DNA from: Thiohalocapsa marina
GTDB taxonomy: Bacteria; Pseudomonadota; Gammaproteobacteria; Chromatiales; Chromatiaceae
Direction: 5' to 3'
Assembly (NCBI RefSeq): GCF_008632335.1
Contig: NZ_VWXX01000039.1
Location: 1 to 37,725 of the forward strand
Length of the DNA stretch: 37,725 nucleotides
Notes under the pieces: model-generated
Seen by the model: the letters and a program-made list of their open reading frames with translations, nothing else
The model's database searches: none
What the model was told of the DNA's origin: nothing
Shown here: positions 23,506-33,862 of the stretch, one piece after another
How the letters are laid out: the number at the start of each line of letters is the position of its first letter
Position numbering within the stretch: position 1 is the stretch's first letter
Translations under genes and position numbers: made by a program

Positions 23506-24260
23506 CCGGGGTTCCCCTCGATGACATAGCGCAAGTCGATCCGCTCCGGCAGTGCCTGGCGCAGGGTGTCCTGATCGCCCTCGAACAGGATGCGTCCGCG
23601 ATCGAGCACGACGATGCGCGCCGACTCGCCGAGCCCCTGCATGACGCCGTTGTCGGTGGCAATGACCGCCAGTCCGCGCAGCTCCTGCTGCAGCCGCAGG
23701 ATGGCGAAGATGTCGCGCACCGAGGCCGGGTCCAGGCCGTCGGTCAGGCCGTCCCACAGTAGCAGCCGCGGCTGGTGGATCAGCGCTCGCGCCAGTTCCA
23801 CACGCCGACGCTGCCCCAGCGACAGCGAGCGCGGCTGGTGGTTCTCCATGCCGTCCAGCAGCAACTGGGTCATCACCAGGCGCGCCGCCCGCGCCATGGC
23901 CTCGCGGTCCATGGGCAGGGTCCGCAGGGGCAGCAGCAGGTTCTCCAGCACAGTCAGGCCGTCCAGCAGGGAGCCGCGCTGCATCACCACGCCCACCCGC
24001 CGCCGCAGGGCGGTCATCGCGGCCTCGTCAAGTTCGGCCAGATCCTGGCCGAACAACCGCACGGCGCCGGCAGAAGGCCTGTCCAGCCCGGCCATCAGCC
24101 GTGTCAGCAGGGTCTTGCCCGCGCCGTTGGGTCCGACCAGCAGCAGCACCTCGCCGCACTGCACCCGCAGCGACACGCCGTCCAGCGCGCAGTGGCTGCC
24201 GACATGCTGGAACACGTCGGTCAACTGCACCGCCGACTCCGATATCGGCGCAGCTACCAT
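23502..24260 (-). CDS. MlaF-like ABC ATPase with degenerate catalytic site
   Basis: A 252-residue ATPase-fold protein between an MlaE permease and an MlaD-like protein. Walker A GPNGAGKT (43-50), Q-loop Gln94 and signature LSLGQ (146-150) are present. After Walker B (LLLWD, 166-170) the catalytic Glu is replaced by Gly171, and the H-loop His is replaced by Asp203 (VIATDN). Both substitutions were checked in the nucleotide sequence. The family powers phospholipid movement between the two membranes. This copy should bind ATP but hydrolysis is doubtful. It overlaps mlaE by 7 bp and mlaD by 4 bp. Confidence 0.85.
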   Translation of the reverse strand: MVAAPISESAVQLTDVFQHVGSHCALDGVSLRVQCGEVLLLVGPNGAGKTLLTRLMAGLDRPSAGAVRLFGQDLAELDEAAMTALRRRVGVVMQRGSLLDGLTVLENLLLPLRTLPMDREAMARAARLVMTQLLLDGMENHQPRSLSLGQRRRVELARALIHQPRLLLWDGLTDGLDPASVRDIFAILRLQQELRGLAVIATDNGVMQGLGESARIVVLDRGRILFEGDQDTLRQALPERIDLRYVIEGNPG

Positions 24261-25039
24261 AACAGCGCGAACAGCAGATCGATCAGCAGGATGCTGGTGA
24301 CGGCCCCCACCATGGTGCGGGTGGCGGCCTGGCCAATGCCCTCCGGATCGCGTCCGCCGGTGCTGCCGTTGACGGTGGCGATGAGCACGATGGCCAGCGC
24401 GAACACCAGCGGCTTGACGATGGCCTCCAGCAGATCCCCGGGGTCGATGGCCAGGCGCAGCGCGTCCGCCAGGTCAGACGGCGCCAGATCGGACACCGTC
24501 AGCAACCAGACGAAGGCGGTGCCCAGGGTCACCACGCTGCCCCAGACCGCGAACGCAAAGGACATCAGCAGCGCCGCCAGCAGTACCGGCGCGGTGGTGA
24601 AGGTGATCGGGTTCACGCCGCTGACCAGCAGCCCGTCCATCTGCCCGGTCACCACCAGCGTGGCCTGCTGCACCGCCAGTGCCACGCCGGCCCGGCCGGC
24701 CACCATAATGCCCACCAGCAGCGGGATCAACTCCATGATCACCGCGTAGCTGATGGACAGCAGCAGCAATGCCGGCAGGTTGAATTCGTCCACGATCGAG
24801 GCGGCCTGCCGCCCAAGGATGGCACCGGCAGCGGCGGTGACCAGGGTGATGGCCGGCAGGATGGACAGGCCCGACTGGCGCAACGCCCCCGCCAGCGCCG
24901 CCAGGTCGAGCTGCTGGCGACCCAGCACGACGTCGGCATAGTGCGCCAGGCACAGCCGCGCCGTCACCGCCGCCAGGCCGAGCCGTTCGAGCCAGCCCGC
25001 TGGACCGCGCCAGGGCGTTCCCGAGCGGCCGTCGGACAC
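24254..25039 (-). CDS. MlaE-family phospholipid ABC permease
   Basis: A 261-residue integral membrane protein with five to six spans. The conserved MlaE segments are visible: ILGRQAASIVDEFNLPALLLL, MELIPLLVGIMVAGRAG, and VNPITFTTAPVLLAALLM. It forms the inner-membrane channel of an MlaFED-type lipid transporter. The start is GTG 25039. It lies about 50 bp after the GNAT-nitrilase gene and opens the mlaE-mlaF-mlaD-pqiC series. No mlaB or mlaC homologue is visible. Confidence 0.87.
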   Translation of the reverse strand: MSDGRSGTPWRGPAGWLERLGLAAVTARLCLAHYADVVLGRQQLDLAALAGALRQSGLSILPAITLVTAAAGAILGRQAASIVDEFNLPALLLLSISYAVIMELIPLLVGIMVAGRAGVALAVQQATLVVTGQMDGLLVSGVNPITFTTAPVLLAALLMSFAFAVWGSVVTLGTAFVWLLTVSDLAPSDLADALRLAIDPGDLLEAIVKPLVFALAIVLIATVNGSTGGRDPEGIGQAATRTMVGAVTSILLIDLLFALLW

Positions 25040-25090
25040 CCTCAGCCCACCCCGGTTGTCGCCGGTCGGCGGGCGCGCGGTCGGGGGCGG

Positions 25091-26674
<1,584 letters not shown>

Positions 26675-26771
26675 GGCGGGCTCCAGGCTGACCAGAATCG
26701 GGCGGCAATCCACCGGGGACGCCGTCTGGGCATTTTGCCACCAGCGGCCTGGTTTGGGTTAGCTTGGGCTG

Positions 26772-26839
26772 GGCTTGGTGGACGGCGCTGCGCTTGTCCC
26801 TACCGGCTACTGGCTTGGTGGACGGCGCTGCGCTTGTCC
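26772..26839. repeat. REP-like palindromic direct repeat, two copies
   Basis: Two identical 28-bp copies (26772-26799 and 26812-26839) repeat with a 40-bp period; a TACCGGCTAC-type spacer follows each. Each core begins GGTGGACGGCGCTGCGCTT, and in the second copy GGTGGAC pairs with GTCCACC. The reverse complement is close to the palindrome at the right window edge. They lie between two minus-strand genes. Confidence 0.75.
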
Positions 26840-26849
26840 ACCTTACCGG

Positions 26850-27530
26850 CTACCGGTTGAGCGCGGTGCGTAGGGCGGTGAGGGCCTGTTCGGCGGTATC
26901 CGGCAGCAGGCCCGAGCCGCGCAGTTGCTGGCACAGGGCCGCGCCCTGTTCCAGCACGCTGGCCAGCTGGTCGGCATCGAAGATCTCGCAGGCGGCCTGC
27001 ACCTCGGCGGGGGTGGCGCTGAGCAGGGCCGGGGCCAGTTCCTCGGGCCGGATCGGCGACTCCGGGTGCAGCAGATCGGCGATCAGGGGTTGACGCAGCA
27101 ACCGGAAATGGATGGCGCGGGCCGCGGCCTCCTCGTCCAGCTCCTGCTGCGCCAGCGGGTCCGCGCCGGCATGCCGACGGACCGTCTGCATGATGACCTC
27201 GATGAGCCGCTCGATGGCCTGCAACGCCGGGCCCTGGTCCTCCGGCAGCCCGCAGGCCTGCTCGAAATGGCGCTCCAGGTCGGCCTTGAGCGTCAGCACC
27301 TGGTCGCTGCCGGCATCCGGCGGCAGATCCACCGCCCGCTGCAGCAACTGATGCAGGGCGTCGCGAAAGGCCTGCATCTCCTCATGGTCGGCCTTTTGCG
27401 CCGCCAGCAGCGCCTCCGGCTCGACGGACTCGGCCGACTCTGCGAGTTGGGCAAACAGCGGATTGCCGTGGCGGCGGCGCAGATGGCGCTCGCGCCGGCC
27501 GGGCCTGTGGGTGAACGGCAGCTCGATCAT
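26850..27530 (-). CDS. Unrecognised helical protein downstream of hemB-aroE
   Basis: A 226-residue soluble protein rich in Leu, Ala, Gln and Glu, predicted almost entirely helical. The N-terminus is very basic (HRPGRRERHLRRRHGN, from residue 7). No motif or cofactor site is recognised. The ATG overlaps the stop of the dehydrogenase gene by 4 bp, so it is the last gene of hemB-aroE-dehydrogenase-orf. Function unknown. Confidence 0.65.
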   Translation of the reverse strand: MIELPFTHRPGRRERHLRRRHGNPLFAQLAESAESVEPEALLAAQKADHEEMQAFRDALHQLLQRAVDLPPDAGSDQVLTLKADLERHFEQACGLPEDQGPALQAIERLIEVIMQTVRRHAGADPLAQQELDEEAAARAIHFRLLRQPLIADLLHPESPIRPEELAPALLSATPAEVQAACEIFDADQLASVLEQGAALCQQLRGSGLLPDTAEQALTALRTALNR

Positions 27531-28423
27531 CCGCGGTCCCCCCTGGAAAGATCCCCGGCAAGATCCCTGGTCAGGGACTCGTACAGCGCGGAGTAGTCCG
27601 CCTCGCCCAGCCCTGCGGCCACGGCACGCTCCAGCGCGGCCTGGAGCGCGGCGAGGGTGGCGGCATCGAGGCCGGCGTCGTCGGCCACCCGCCGAAACAG
27701 CGCCACATCCTTGAGCAGATGCTTGAGGGGAAAGTTGGCCCCGTCGTACGCATGGCCCAGGTACTTGTCGAGCTTCTTGTCGAAGGTGGGCGCGTACAGC
27801 GCGCTCTGGCGCAGCAGCCCCATGAATTGCTCCACGTCGATGCCCTCCGCCCGCACCAGCCCCAGGCTCAGCGCGAAGCTCGCGGTGAGCCCGGCGATGA
27901 GCTGGTTCATGGCCAGCTTCAGCGCCGCGCCCTGCCCCACCTCGCCGACGCGCTGCGGCGCCCTCGACAGGGCCTCCAGCACCGGCAGGCAACGCTGGAA
28001 CAGGTCCAGTTCGCCCCCGGCCATGACGATGAGATGGCCCTTGCGCGCCTCCGGCAGGCTGCCCAGCACCGGCGCCTCCAGGTACTCGCCACCGGCCCGG
28101 GCGACATGGGCGGCCAGGCTGCGGCTCTCGTTGGGTGCGATGGTGCCCATCTGCAGGATGATGCGACCGGACAGGTCCGGTGCCGCGGCGGCGTCCGGGA
28201 ACAGCGTGGCGTTGATGGCGGCGGCATCGGCCAGCAGCAGCAGGATCAGGTCCGCGTCGGCGATGGCCGCCGCCGGGTCCGGCGCGAGCGGGATACCGGC
28301 AGCGGCCAGCGGGGCGGCCTTGTCCGCCGTGCGGTTCCAGACGCGGACGTCGAAGCGGTGATCCTGCAGCCGCAGCGCGATCTCGCGACCAAGCAGCCCG
28401 GTGCCGAGTATGGCCAGTCTCAT
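27527..28423 (-). CDS. NAD(P)-dependent beta-hydroxyacid dehydrogenase family protein
   Basis: A 298-residue enzyme of the 3-hydroxyisobutyrate/6-phosphogluconate dehydrogenase superfamily. The Rossmann motif GTGLLG (7-12), the substrate-binding EAPVLGSLPEARKG (116-129) and the catalytic Lys169 in GAALKLAMNQL are present. Members reduce or oxidise small beta-hydroxyacids or semialdehydes; the GSLPEARKG loop suggests a glyoxylate/succinic-semialdehyde reductase-like member, but this is uncertain. It overlaps aroE and the next gene by 4 bp each. Confidence 0.82.
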   Translation of the reverse strand: MRLAILGTGLLGREIALRLQDHRFDVRVWNRTADKAAPLAAAGIPLAPDPAAAIADADLILLLLADAAAINATLFPDAAAAPDLSGRIILQMGTIAPNESRSLAAHVARAGGEYLEAPVLGSLPEARKGHLIVMAGGELDLFQRCLPVLEALSRAPQRVGEVGQGAALKLAMNQLIAGLTASFALSLGLVRAEGIDVEQFMGLLRQSALYAPTFDKKLDKYLGHAYDGANFPLKHLLKDVALFRRVADDAGLDAATLAALQAALERAVAAGLGEADYSALYESLTRDLAGDLSRGDRG

Positions 28424-29256
28424 GGTGTCCCTCCGCCGCGTAGCATCGCAATCACAGGCGCGGTATCCGGGCGCACGCCCCGCCACAGCAGAAATGACTC
28501 CGCCGCCTGCTCCACCAGCATGCCCAGGCCGTCCAGGATGCGGGCCGCGCCCCGGGCCGCGCCCCAGCGGCAGAACGGGGTCGGCACATCGCCGTAGAGC
28601 AGGTCGTAGATGCTGCCGCCGTCCGCCAGGCAATCGTCCGGGATCGCCGGCACGTCTCCCGCCAGGCCGCTGGAGGTGGCATTGATGATCAGGTCGAAGG
28701 CCTGACCGTCCAGGCCGTCGAGGCCGCTGCCGCGCACGTGGGCATCCGCCGTAAACCCCACGGCCAGTTCCGCCAGCTCCACGGCCTTGGCAGCGGTGCG
28801 GTTGGCGATCTGCAAGGCCGCGGGTCCCTGCTCCAGCAGCGGCTGCAGCACGCCGCGGGCCGCTCCGCCGGCGCCCAGCAGCAGCACCCGCCGCCCGGCG
28901 ATGCCGATGCCGTGGTTCGACACCAGGTCGCGGACCAGGCCGACGCCATCGGTGTTGTCGCCCCGCAGCAGGCCGCCATCGCGTACCACGATGGTGTTCA
29001 CGGCGCCGGCGGCCTCCGCCCGCGGGCTCAGATCCTCCAGCAACGCGAAGGCCTGCTCCTTGAACGGCACGGTCACGTTCAGGCCGCGACCGCCCTCGGC
29101 GACGAAGCGACGCACATCGCCGGCAAAGTCGTCGAGGTTACCGAGGATGCGGCCATAGTCCATGTGCTGCCGGGTCTGCCGCGCAAAGGCGGCATGGATC
29201 ACCGGCGACTTGCTGTGGGCGATCGGATTGCCGATGACGGCGTAGTGGTCGGCCAT
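28420..29256 (-). CDS. aroE: Shikimate dehydrogenase AroE
   Basis: A 278-residue enzyme that reduces 3-dehydroshikimate to shikimate with NADPH in aromatic amino acid synthesis. The shikimate site VIGNPIAHSKSP (7-18), catalytic Lys66 (NVTVPFKEQAF) and Asp103 (NTDGVGLV), and the nucleotide loop GAGGAA (128-133) are intact. It starts 15 bp after hemB and overlaps the next gene by 4 bp. The length is normal. Confidence 0.95.
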   Translation of the reverse strand: MADHYAVIGNPIAHSKSPVIHAAFARQTRQHMDYGRILGNLDDFAGDVRRFVAEGGRGLNVTVPFKEQAFALLEDLSPRAEAAGAVNTIVVRDGGLLRGDNTDGVGLVRDLVSNHGIGIAGRRVLLLGAGGAARGVLQPLLEQGPAALQIANRTAAKAVELAELAVGFTADAHVRGSGLDGLDGQAFDLIINATSSGLAGDVPAIPDDCLADGGSIYDLLYGDVPTPFCRWGAARGAARILDGLGMLVEQAAESFLLWRGVRPDTAPVIAMLRGGGTP

Positions 29257-29271
29257 GGGACTGTGCCCGCG

Positions 29272-30411
<1,140 letters not shown>

Positions 30412-30440
30412 TCAAAGCGCACGCAGGGGCAGCCTTTCAC

Positions 30441-30475
30441 ATCTCAAACGTCGAGCTTGAAACCTCGAACTTGCA
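30441..30475. repeat. Degenerate heptamer array abutting the moaA stop
   Basis: Five consecutive 7-bp units, each a variant of ACTTCAA (for example ATCTCAA, ACCTCGA), run exactly up to the moaA stop codon at 30476. The units belong to the same family as the arrays before leuA and the Lrp gene. It lies downstream of moaA and upstream of hemB. Confidence 0.55.
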
Positions 30476-31558
30476 TCACCCGCCGGTCTTGTTCATGGTG
30501 CGGAAGATCACCGGCTTGGCCTGCAGGTCGAAGCTGTGGCCCTCCGGCTTGATCTGCATGGCATCCACGATCGCATCGCGCAGGCGCGTGGTGTCGCCGG
30601 GGTGGGCGCGCATCACCGCGCGCAGGTCCAGCGAGTGCTCCTGCCCCAGACAGAGCAGCAGCAGGCCCTCGGCAGTCACCCGCACCCGGTTGCAGTCGCC
30701 GCAGAAATTGTGGCTGTGCGGCGAGATGAAGCCAACCCGGGTCTCGGAGCCGGGGATGCGATAGTAGCGGGCCGGACCGCCGGTGGACTCGGTGGTCGGC
30801 ACCAGGGTCATCGCCGCGGCCAGTTCCGCCCGGATCCGCTCGCTGGGGTAGAAGGCCTCGGCCCGGTCATGGTCGCCGATGACGCCGAGGGGCATCTCCT
30901 CGATGAAGCTGATGTTGATGCCCCGGTCCATGGCGAAGCGCACCAGGTCGAGCACCTCGTCGTGGTTGCGCCCCTTCAGGACCACGACATTGAGCTTGAT
31001 GCGCTCGAAACCGGCGGCCAGGGCGGCGTCGATGCCCTGCAGCACGCGGGCCAGGTCGCCGTTGCGGGTCATGGCCCGGAATCGCTCCGGCCGCAGGCTG
31101 TCCAGGCTGATGTTGATGCGACGCACCCCGGCGGCGCGGATGTCCCGGGCCAGTTCCGGCAGGCGGGCGCCGTTGGTGGTGATGACCAGCTCCATCAGTC
31201 CCGGCAGCGCGGTGATGCGGCGCATCAGGTCGACGGCGCCGGGGCGCACCAGGGGCTCGCCGCCGGTGAGACGGATCTTGCGCACCCCCAGCGCGACGAA
31301 GACAGCGGCCAGTTCCGCCAGTTCGTCCAGGCTCAGCACCTGCTCCCGCGGTGTGAAGCGCTGATCCTCTGCCATGCAGTAGACGCAGCGGAAGTTGCAG
31401 CGATCGGTCAGCGACAGGCGCAGATAGGTGATACGCCGGCCGAAGCGGTCGACCAGGGCCGACGGCCCTGCGGACGACTCGCCCTCACCGCCGTGCCAGG
31501 GGGGCGTGTCGGGCGACGCCTGCAAGGGTCGCGCGGTTTGCGATGCCGGGCCTTTCAT
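30476..31558 (-). CDS. moaA: GTP 3',8-cyclase MoaA
   Basis: A 360-residue radical SAM enzyme that starts molybdenum cofactor synthesis from GTP. The N-terminal cluster site is C54-x3-C58-x2-C61 ([11 protein letters not shown]). The C-terminal cluster site is [20 protein letters not shown], and the chain ends in Gly-Gly as expected. ATG 31558 is chosen because GGAGG lies 7 bp upstream. This gives about 35 Pro/Gly/Ser-rich residues before the usual start of the fold (LVDRFGRR), an extension not typical of MoaA. It diverges from a thioredoxin gene. Confidence 0.95.
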   Translation of the reverse strand: MKGPASQTARPLQASPDTPPWHGGEGESSAGPSALVDRFGRRITYLRLSLTDRCNFRCVYCMAEDQRFTPREQVLSLDELAELAAVFVALGVRKIRLTGGEPLVRPGAVDLMRRITALPGLMELVITTNGARLPELARDIRAAGVRRINISLDSLRPERFRAMTRNGDLARVLQGIDAALAAGFERIKLNVVVLKGRNHDEVLDLVRFAMDRGINISFIEEMPLGVIGDHDRAEAFYPSERIRAELAAAMTLVPTTESTGGPARYYRIPGSETRVGFISPHSHNFCGDCNRVRVTAEGLLLLCLGQEHSLDLRAVMRAHPGDTTRLRDAIVDAMQIKPEGHSFDLQAKPVIFRTMNKTGG

Positions 31559-31584
31559 CAACGAACCTCCGGGACGGGAACGGA

Positions 31585-31613
31585 TACTGAATACCTCAGC
31601 ATTTCTCTATAAT
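31585..31613 (+). promoter_or_regulatory. Candidate promoter of the thioredoxin-sufSE operon
   Basis: A perfect TATAAT (31608-31613) lies 36 bp before the thioredoxin ATG. The hexamer 17 bp upstream, TACTGA (31585-31590), is a weak -35. The -10 is convincing, the -35 is not. Confidence 0.5.
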
Positions 31614-31649
31614 ACCGCCCTGACACGCAACTTCTACACAGAGCCAGTA

Positions 31650-32078
31650 ATGTCTTTCGATAGCCATCAGCGCGACAGCCTGCACAGCTTTTCGGTGGAT
31701 CAGGCGCAGTTCCAGCAGGCGGTGCTGGACGCATCGCACCAGCGGCCGATCCTGGTGGATTTCTGGGCCGACTGGTGCGCACCCTGCCATCAGCTGGCGC
31801 CGCATCTGCACCGGGTCATCGACGAACTGGACGGCCGCATCGGCCTGGCCAAGGTGGAGGTGGACGAGGGCGAGAACATGAAGCTGGCCGGGCACTACCG
31901 GCTGCGGGGCTTCCCCACCGTGATCCTGTTCCAGGCGGGCGAAGAGCGGGGCCGCTTCAGCGGCTCGCGCTCCAGTCCGCAGGTGCGCCACTGGCTAGAG
32001 GAACATCTTGACCGGGAGCAGCTCGATCAGCAACAGCTCGACTGGCCATTCACCACGCCGACCGACCCCCAGTCATGA
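31650..32078 (+). CDS. Thioredoxin-family protein
   Basis: A 142-residue cytoplasmic thioredoxin fold with active site DFWADWCAPCHQLAP (C43, C46) and cis-proline loop GFPTVILF. It keeps the standard WCxPC pattern and should reduce disulfides. The C-terminal 20 residues are Gln/Asp-rich and extend past the usual fold. Its stop overlaps the sufSE start by 4 bp, which suggests it serves the cysteine desulfurase, for example by reducing persulfide or disulfide states. That partnership is inference. Confidence 0.88.
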   Translation: MSFDSHQRDSLHSFSVDQAQFQQAVLDASHQRPILVDFWADWCAPCHQLAPHLHRVIDELDGRIGLAKVEVDEGENMKLAGHYRLRGFPTVILFQAGEERGRFSGSRSSPQVRHWLEEHLDREQLDQQQLDWPFTTPTDPQS

Positions 32079-33862
32079 CACGCAGGCACACCGAACCGAT
32101 GGCAGAGCCGACAGTACAGAAGACCCACCCAGAGGCGGCAGGTTCCGACGTGCCACATGACGCCATTCGCGGCGAATTCCCCATCCTGCAACGGCGGCCG
32201 GGGGAGTCGCCGCTGGTGTTCCTGGACAGCGCCGCCAGCACCCAGCAGCCGACAGCGGTGATCGAGGCCGTTGCGGACTATCACCGGCAGAGCCACGCCA
32301 ACATCCACCGCGCCGTCTACCGGCTGTCGCAGACCGCCACCCGCCTGTACGAGGACGCGCGCATCGCCGTCGCCCGGCTGCTCAATGCCGCGGAACCGGC
32401 GGAGTGCCTGTTCACCCGGGGCACCACGGAATCCATCAACCTGGTGGCGGCGACCTGGGGCCGGGCCAACCTCCGGCCCGGCGACGAGATCATCCTGTCG
32501 GCGCTGGAGCATCACTCCAACATCGTCCCCTGGCAGATGGCGGCCCAGGCAACCGGCGCGCGCATCCGCGTCATCCCCATCAACGCTGCCGGCGAGCTGC
32601 TGCTCGATGACTACCACCGCCTGCTGTCGCCGCGCACCCGACTGGTGGCGGTGAACCACGTCTCCAATGCCCTGGGCACCATCAACCCGGTGCGCGAGAT
32701 CATCGACGCAGCCCATGCCGCAGGTGCGCTGGCGCTGATCGACGGCGCGCAATGGATCGCCCATGGGCCCACCGACGTGCAGGCCCTGGACGCGGACTTC
32801 TACGCCTTCTCCGGGCACAAGCTGTACGGGCCCACCGGCATCGGCGTGCTCTACGGCAAGCGCCGGCTGCTGGAGGCCATGCCGCCGTACCAGGGCGGCG
32901 GCGACATGATCGAGCGGGTGACGTTCGAGCAGACCACCTATGCCGCCCTGCCCAACCGCTTCGAGGCCGGCACGCCCAACATCTCCGGCGCCGTGGGGCT
33001 GGCGGCGGCCATCCGCTGGGTGCAACAGATCGGCTTCGCGCGCATCGCCGCCCACGAACAGGACCTGCTGGACCATGCCACCGAGCGCCTGCGCCAGATC
33101 CCTGGCCTGCGGCTGGTGGGCACCGCGCAACGGAAAAGCGGCGTGCTGTCGTTCCTGCTGACGGATCCGCCCATGGCGCCGCTGGACATCGGCACCCGGC
33201 TCGACCTGCGCGGCATCTGCATCCGCACCGGCCACCATTGCTGCCAGCCGCTGATGCAGCGACTGGGCATCGGCGGCACCGCGCGCGCGTCGCTGGCCAT
33301 CTACAATGACCGCCAGGACGTGGACCGCCTGGCCGAGGCCCTGGCCGACATGGCCGCGCAGGCGCGCCGAGGCGCGAGCACCGCCTCCACAGGCACCGAC
33401 GACACCGCCGCGACCGCCTTCCCCACTGCGTCGGCGGAGTCACCGCAGGCCGCCGCCGACGACCTCGCCGAGGAGCTTGCGCTGCTGCCGGACTGGCCGA
33501 TGCGCCACCAGTACCTGATCGACCTGGGTGAACAACTGCCCACCATGCCCGAGGCGCTGAAGACCGCCGCCAATACCGTGCATGGCTGCCAGAGCACGGT
33601 GCATCTGGCGGCGCGCCGGCAACCGGGCGCGGAGGAGCGGATCGAATTTCTCGCCGACAGCGACGCCAACATCGTGCGCGGCCTGATCGCGTTGTTGCAG
33701 CGGATCTACTCCGGCCAGCGGGCGGACGCGATCCTGGCGTTCGACATCGACGGGTTCTTTGCGCGCATCGAGCTGGCGGGCAACCTCAGCCTGTCACGGC
33801 GCAACGGCCTGGCGGCCATGGTGCAGCGCCTGCGTCAGCTGGCCGCCAGCGTGGTGGAATGA
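32075..33862 (+). CDS. Cysteine desulfurase SufS fused to SufE sulfur acceptor
   Basis: A 595-residue fusion. Residues about 30-430 are a SufS-type cysteine desulfurase: PLP Lys249 in FSGHKLYGPTG and catalytic Cys389 in RTGHHCCQPLMQRLG, where a second Cys390 stands at the usual Ala position. A Ser/Thr/Ala-rich linker (about 430-465) leads to a SufE domain (about 466-595) with acceptor Cys505 in VHGCQSTVHL. The pair takes sulfur from cysteine and passes it to Fe-S cluster assembly. Fusion guarantees 1:1 stoichiometry. It overlaps the thioredoxin gene by 4 bp, and its last 28 bp overlap the end of the convergent Nudix gene. No sufBCD is visible. Confidence 0.93.
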   Translation: MTRRHTEPMAEPTVQKTHPEAAGSDVPHDAIRGEFPILQRRPGESPLVFLDSAASTQQPTAVIEAVADYHRQSHANIHRAVYRLSQTATRLYEDARIAVARLLNAAEPAECLFTRGTTESINLVAATWGRANLRPGDEIILSALEHHSNIVPWQMAAQATGARIRVIPINAAGELLLDDYHRLLSPRTRLVAVNHVSNALGTINPVREIIDAAHAAGALALIDGAQWIAHGPTDVQALDADFYAFSGHKLYGPTGIGVLYGKRRLLEAMPPYQGGGDMIERVTFEQTTYAALPNRFEAGTPNISGAVGLAAAIRWVQQIGFARIAAHEQDLLDHATERLRQIPGLRLVGTAQRKSGVLSFLLTDPPMAPLDIGTRLDLRGICIRTGHHCCQPLMQRLGIGGTARASLAIYNDRQDVDRLAEALADMAAQARRGASTASTGTDDTAATAFPTASAESPQAAADDLAEELALLPDWPMRHQYLIDLGEQLPTMPEALKTAANTVHGCQSTVHLAARRQPGAEERIEFLADSDANIVRGLIALLQRIYSGQRADAILAFDIDGFFARIELAGNLSLSRRNGLAAMVQRLRQLAASVVE

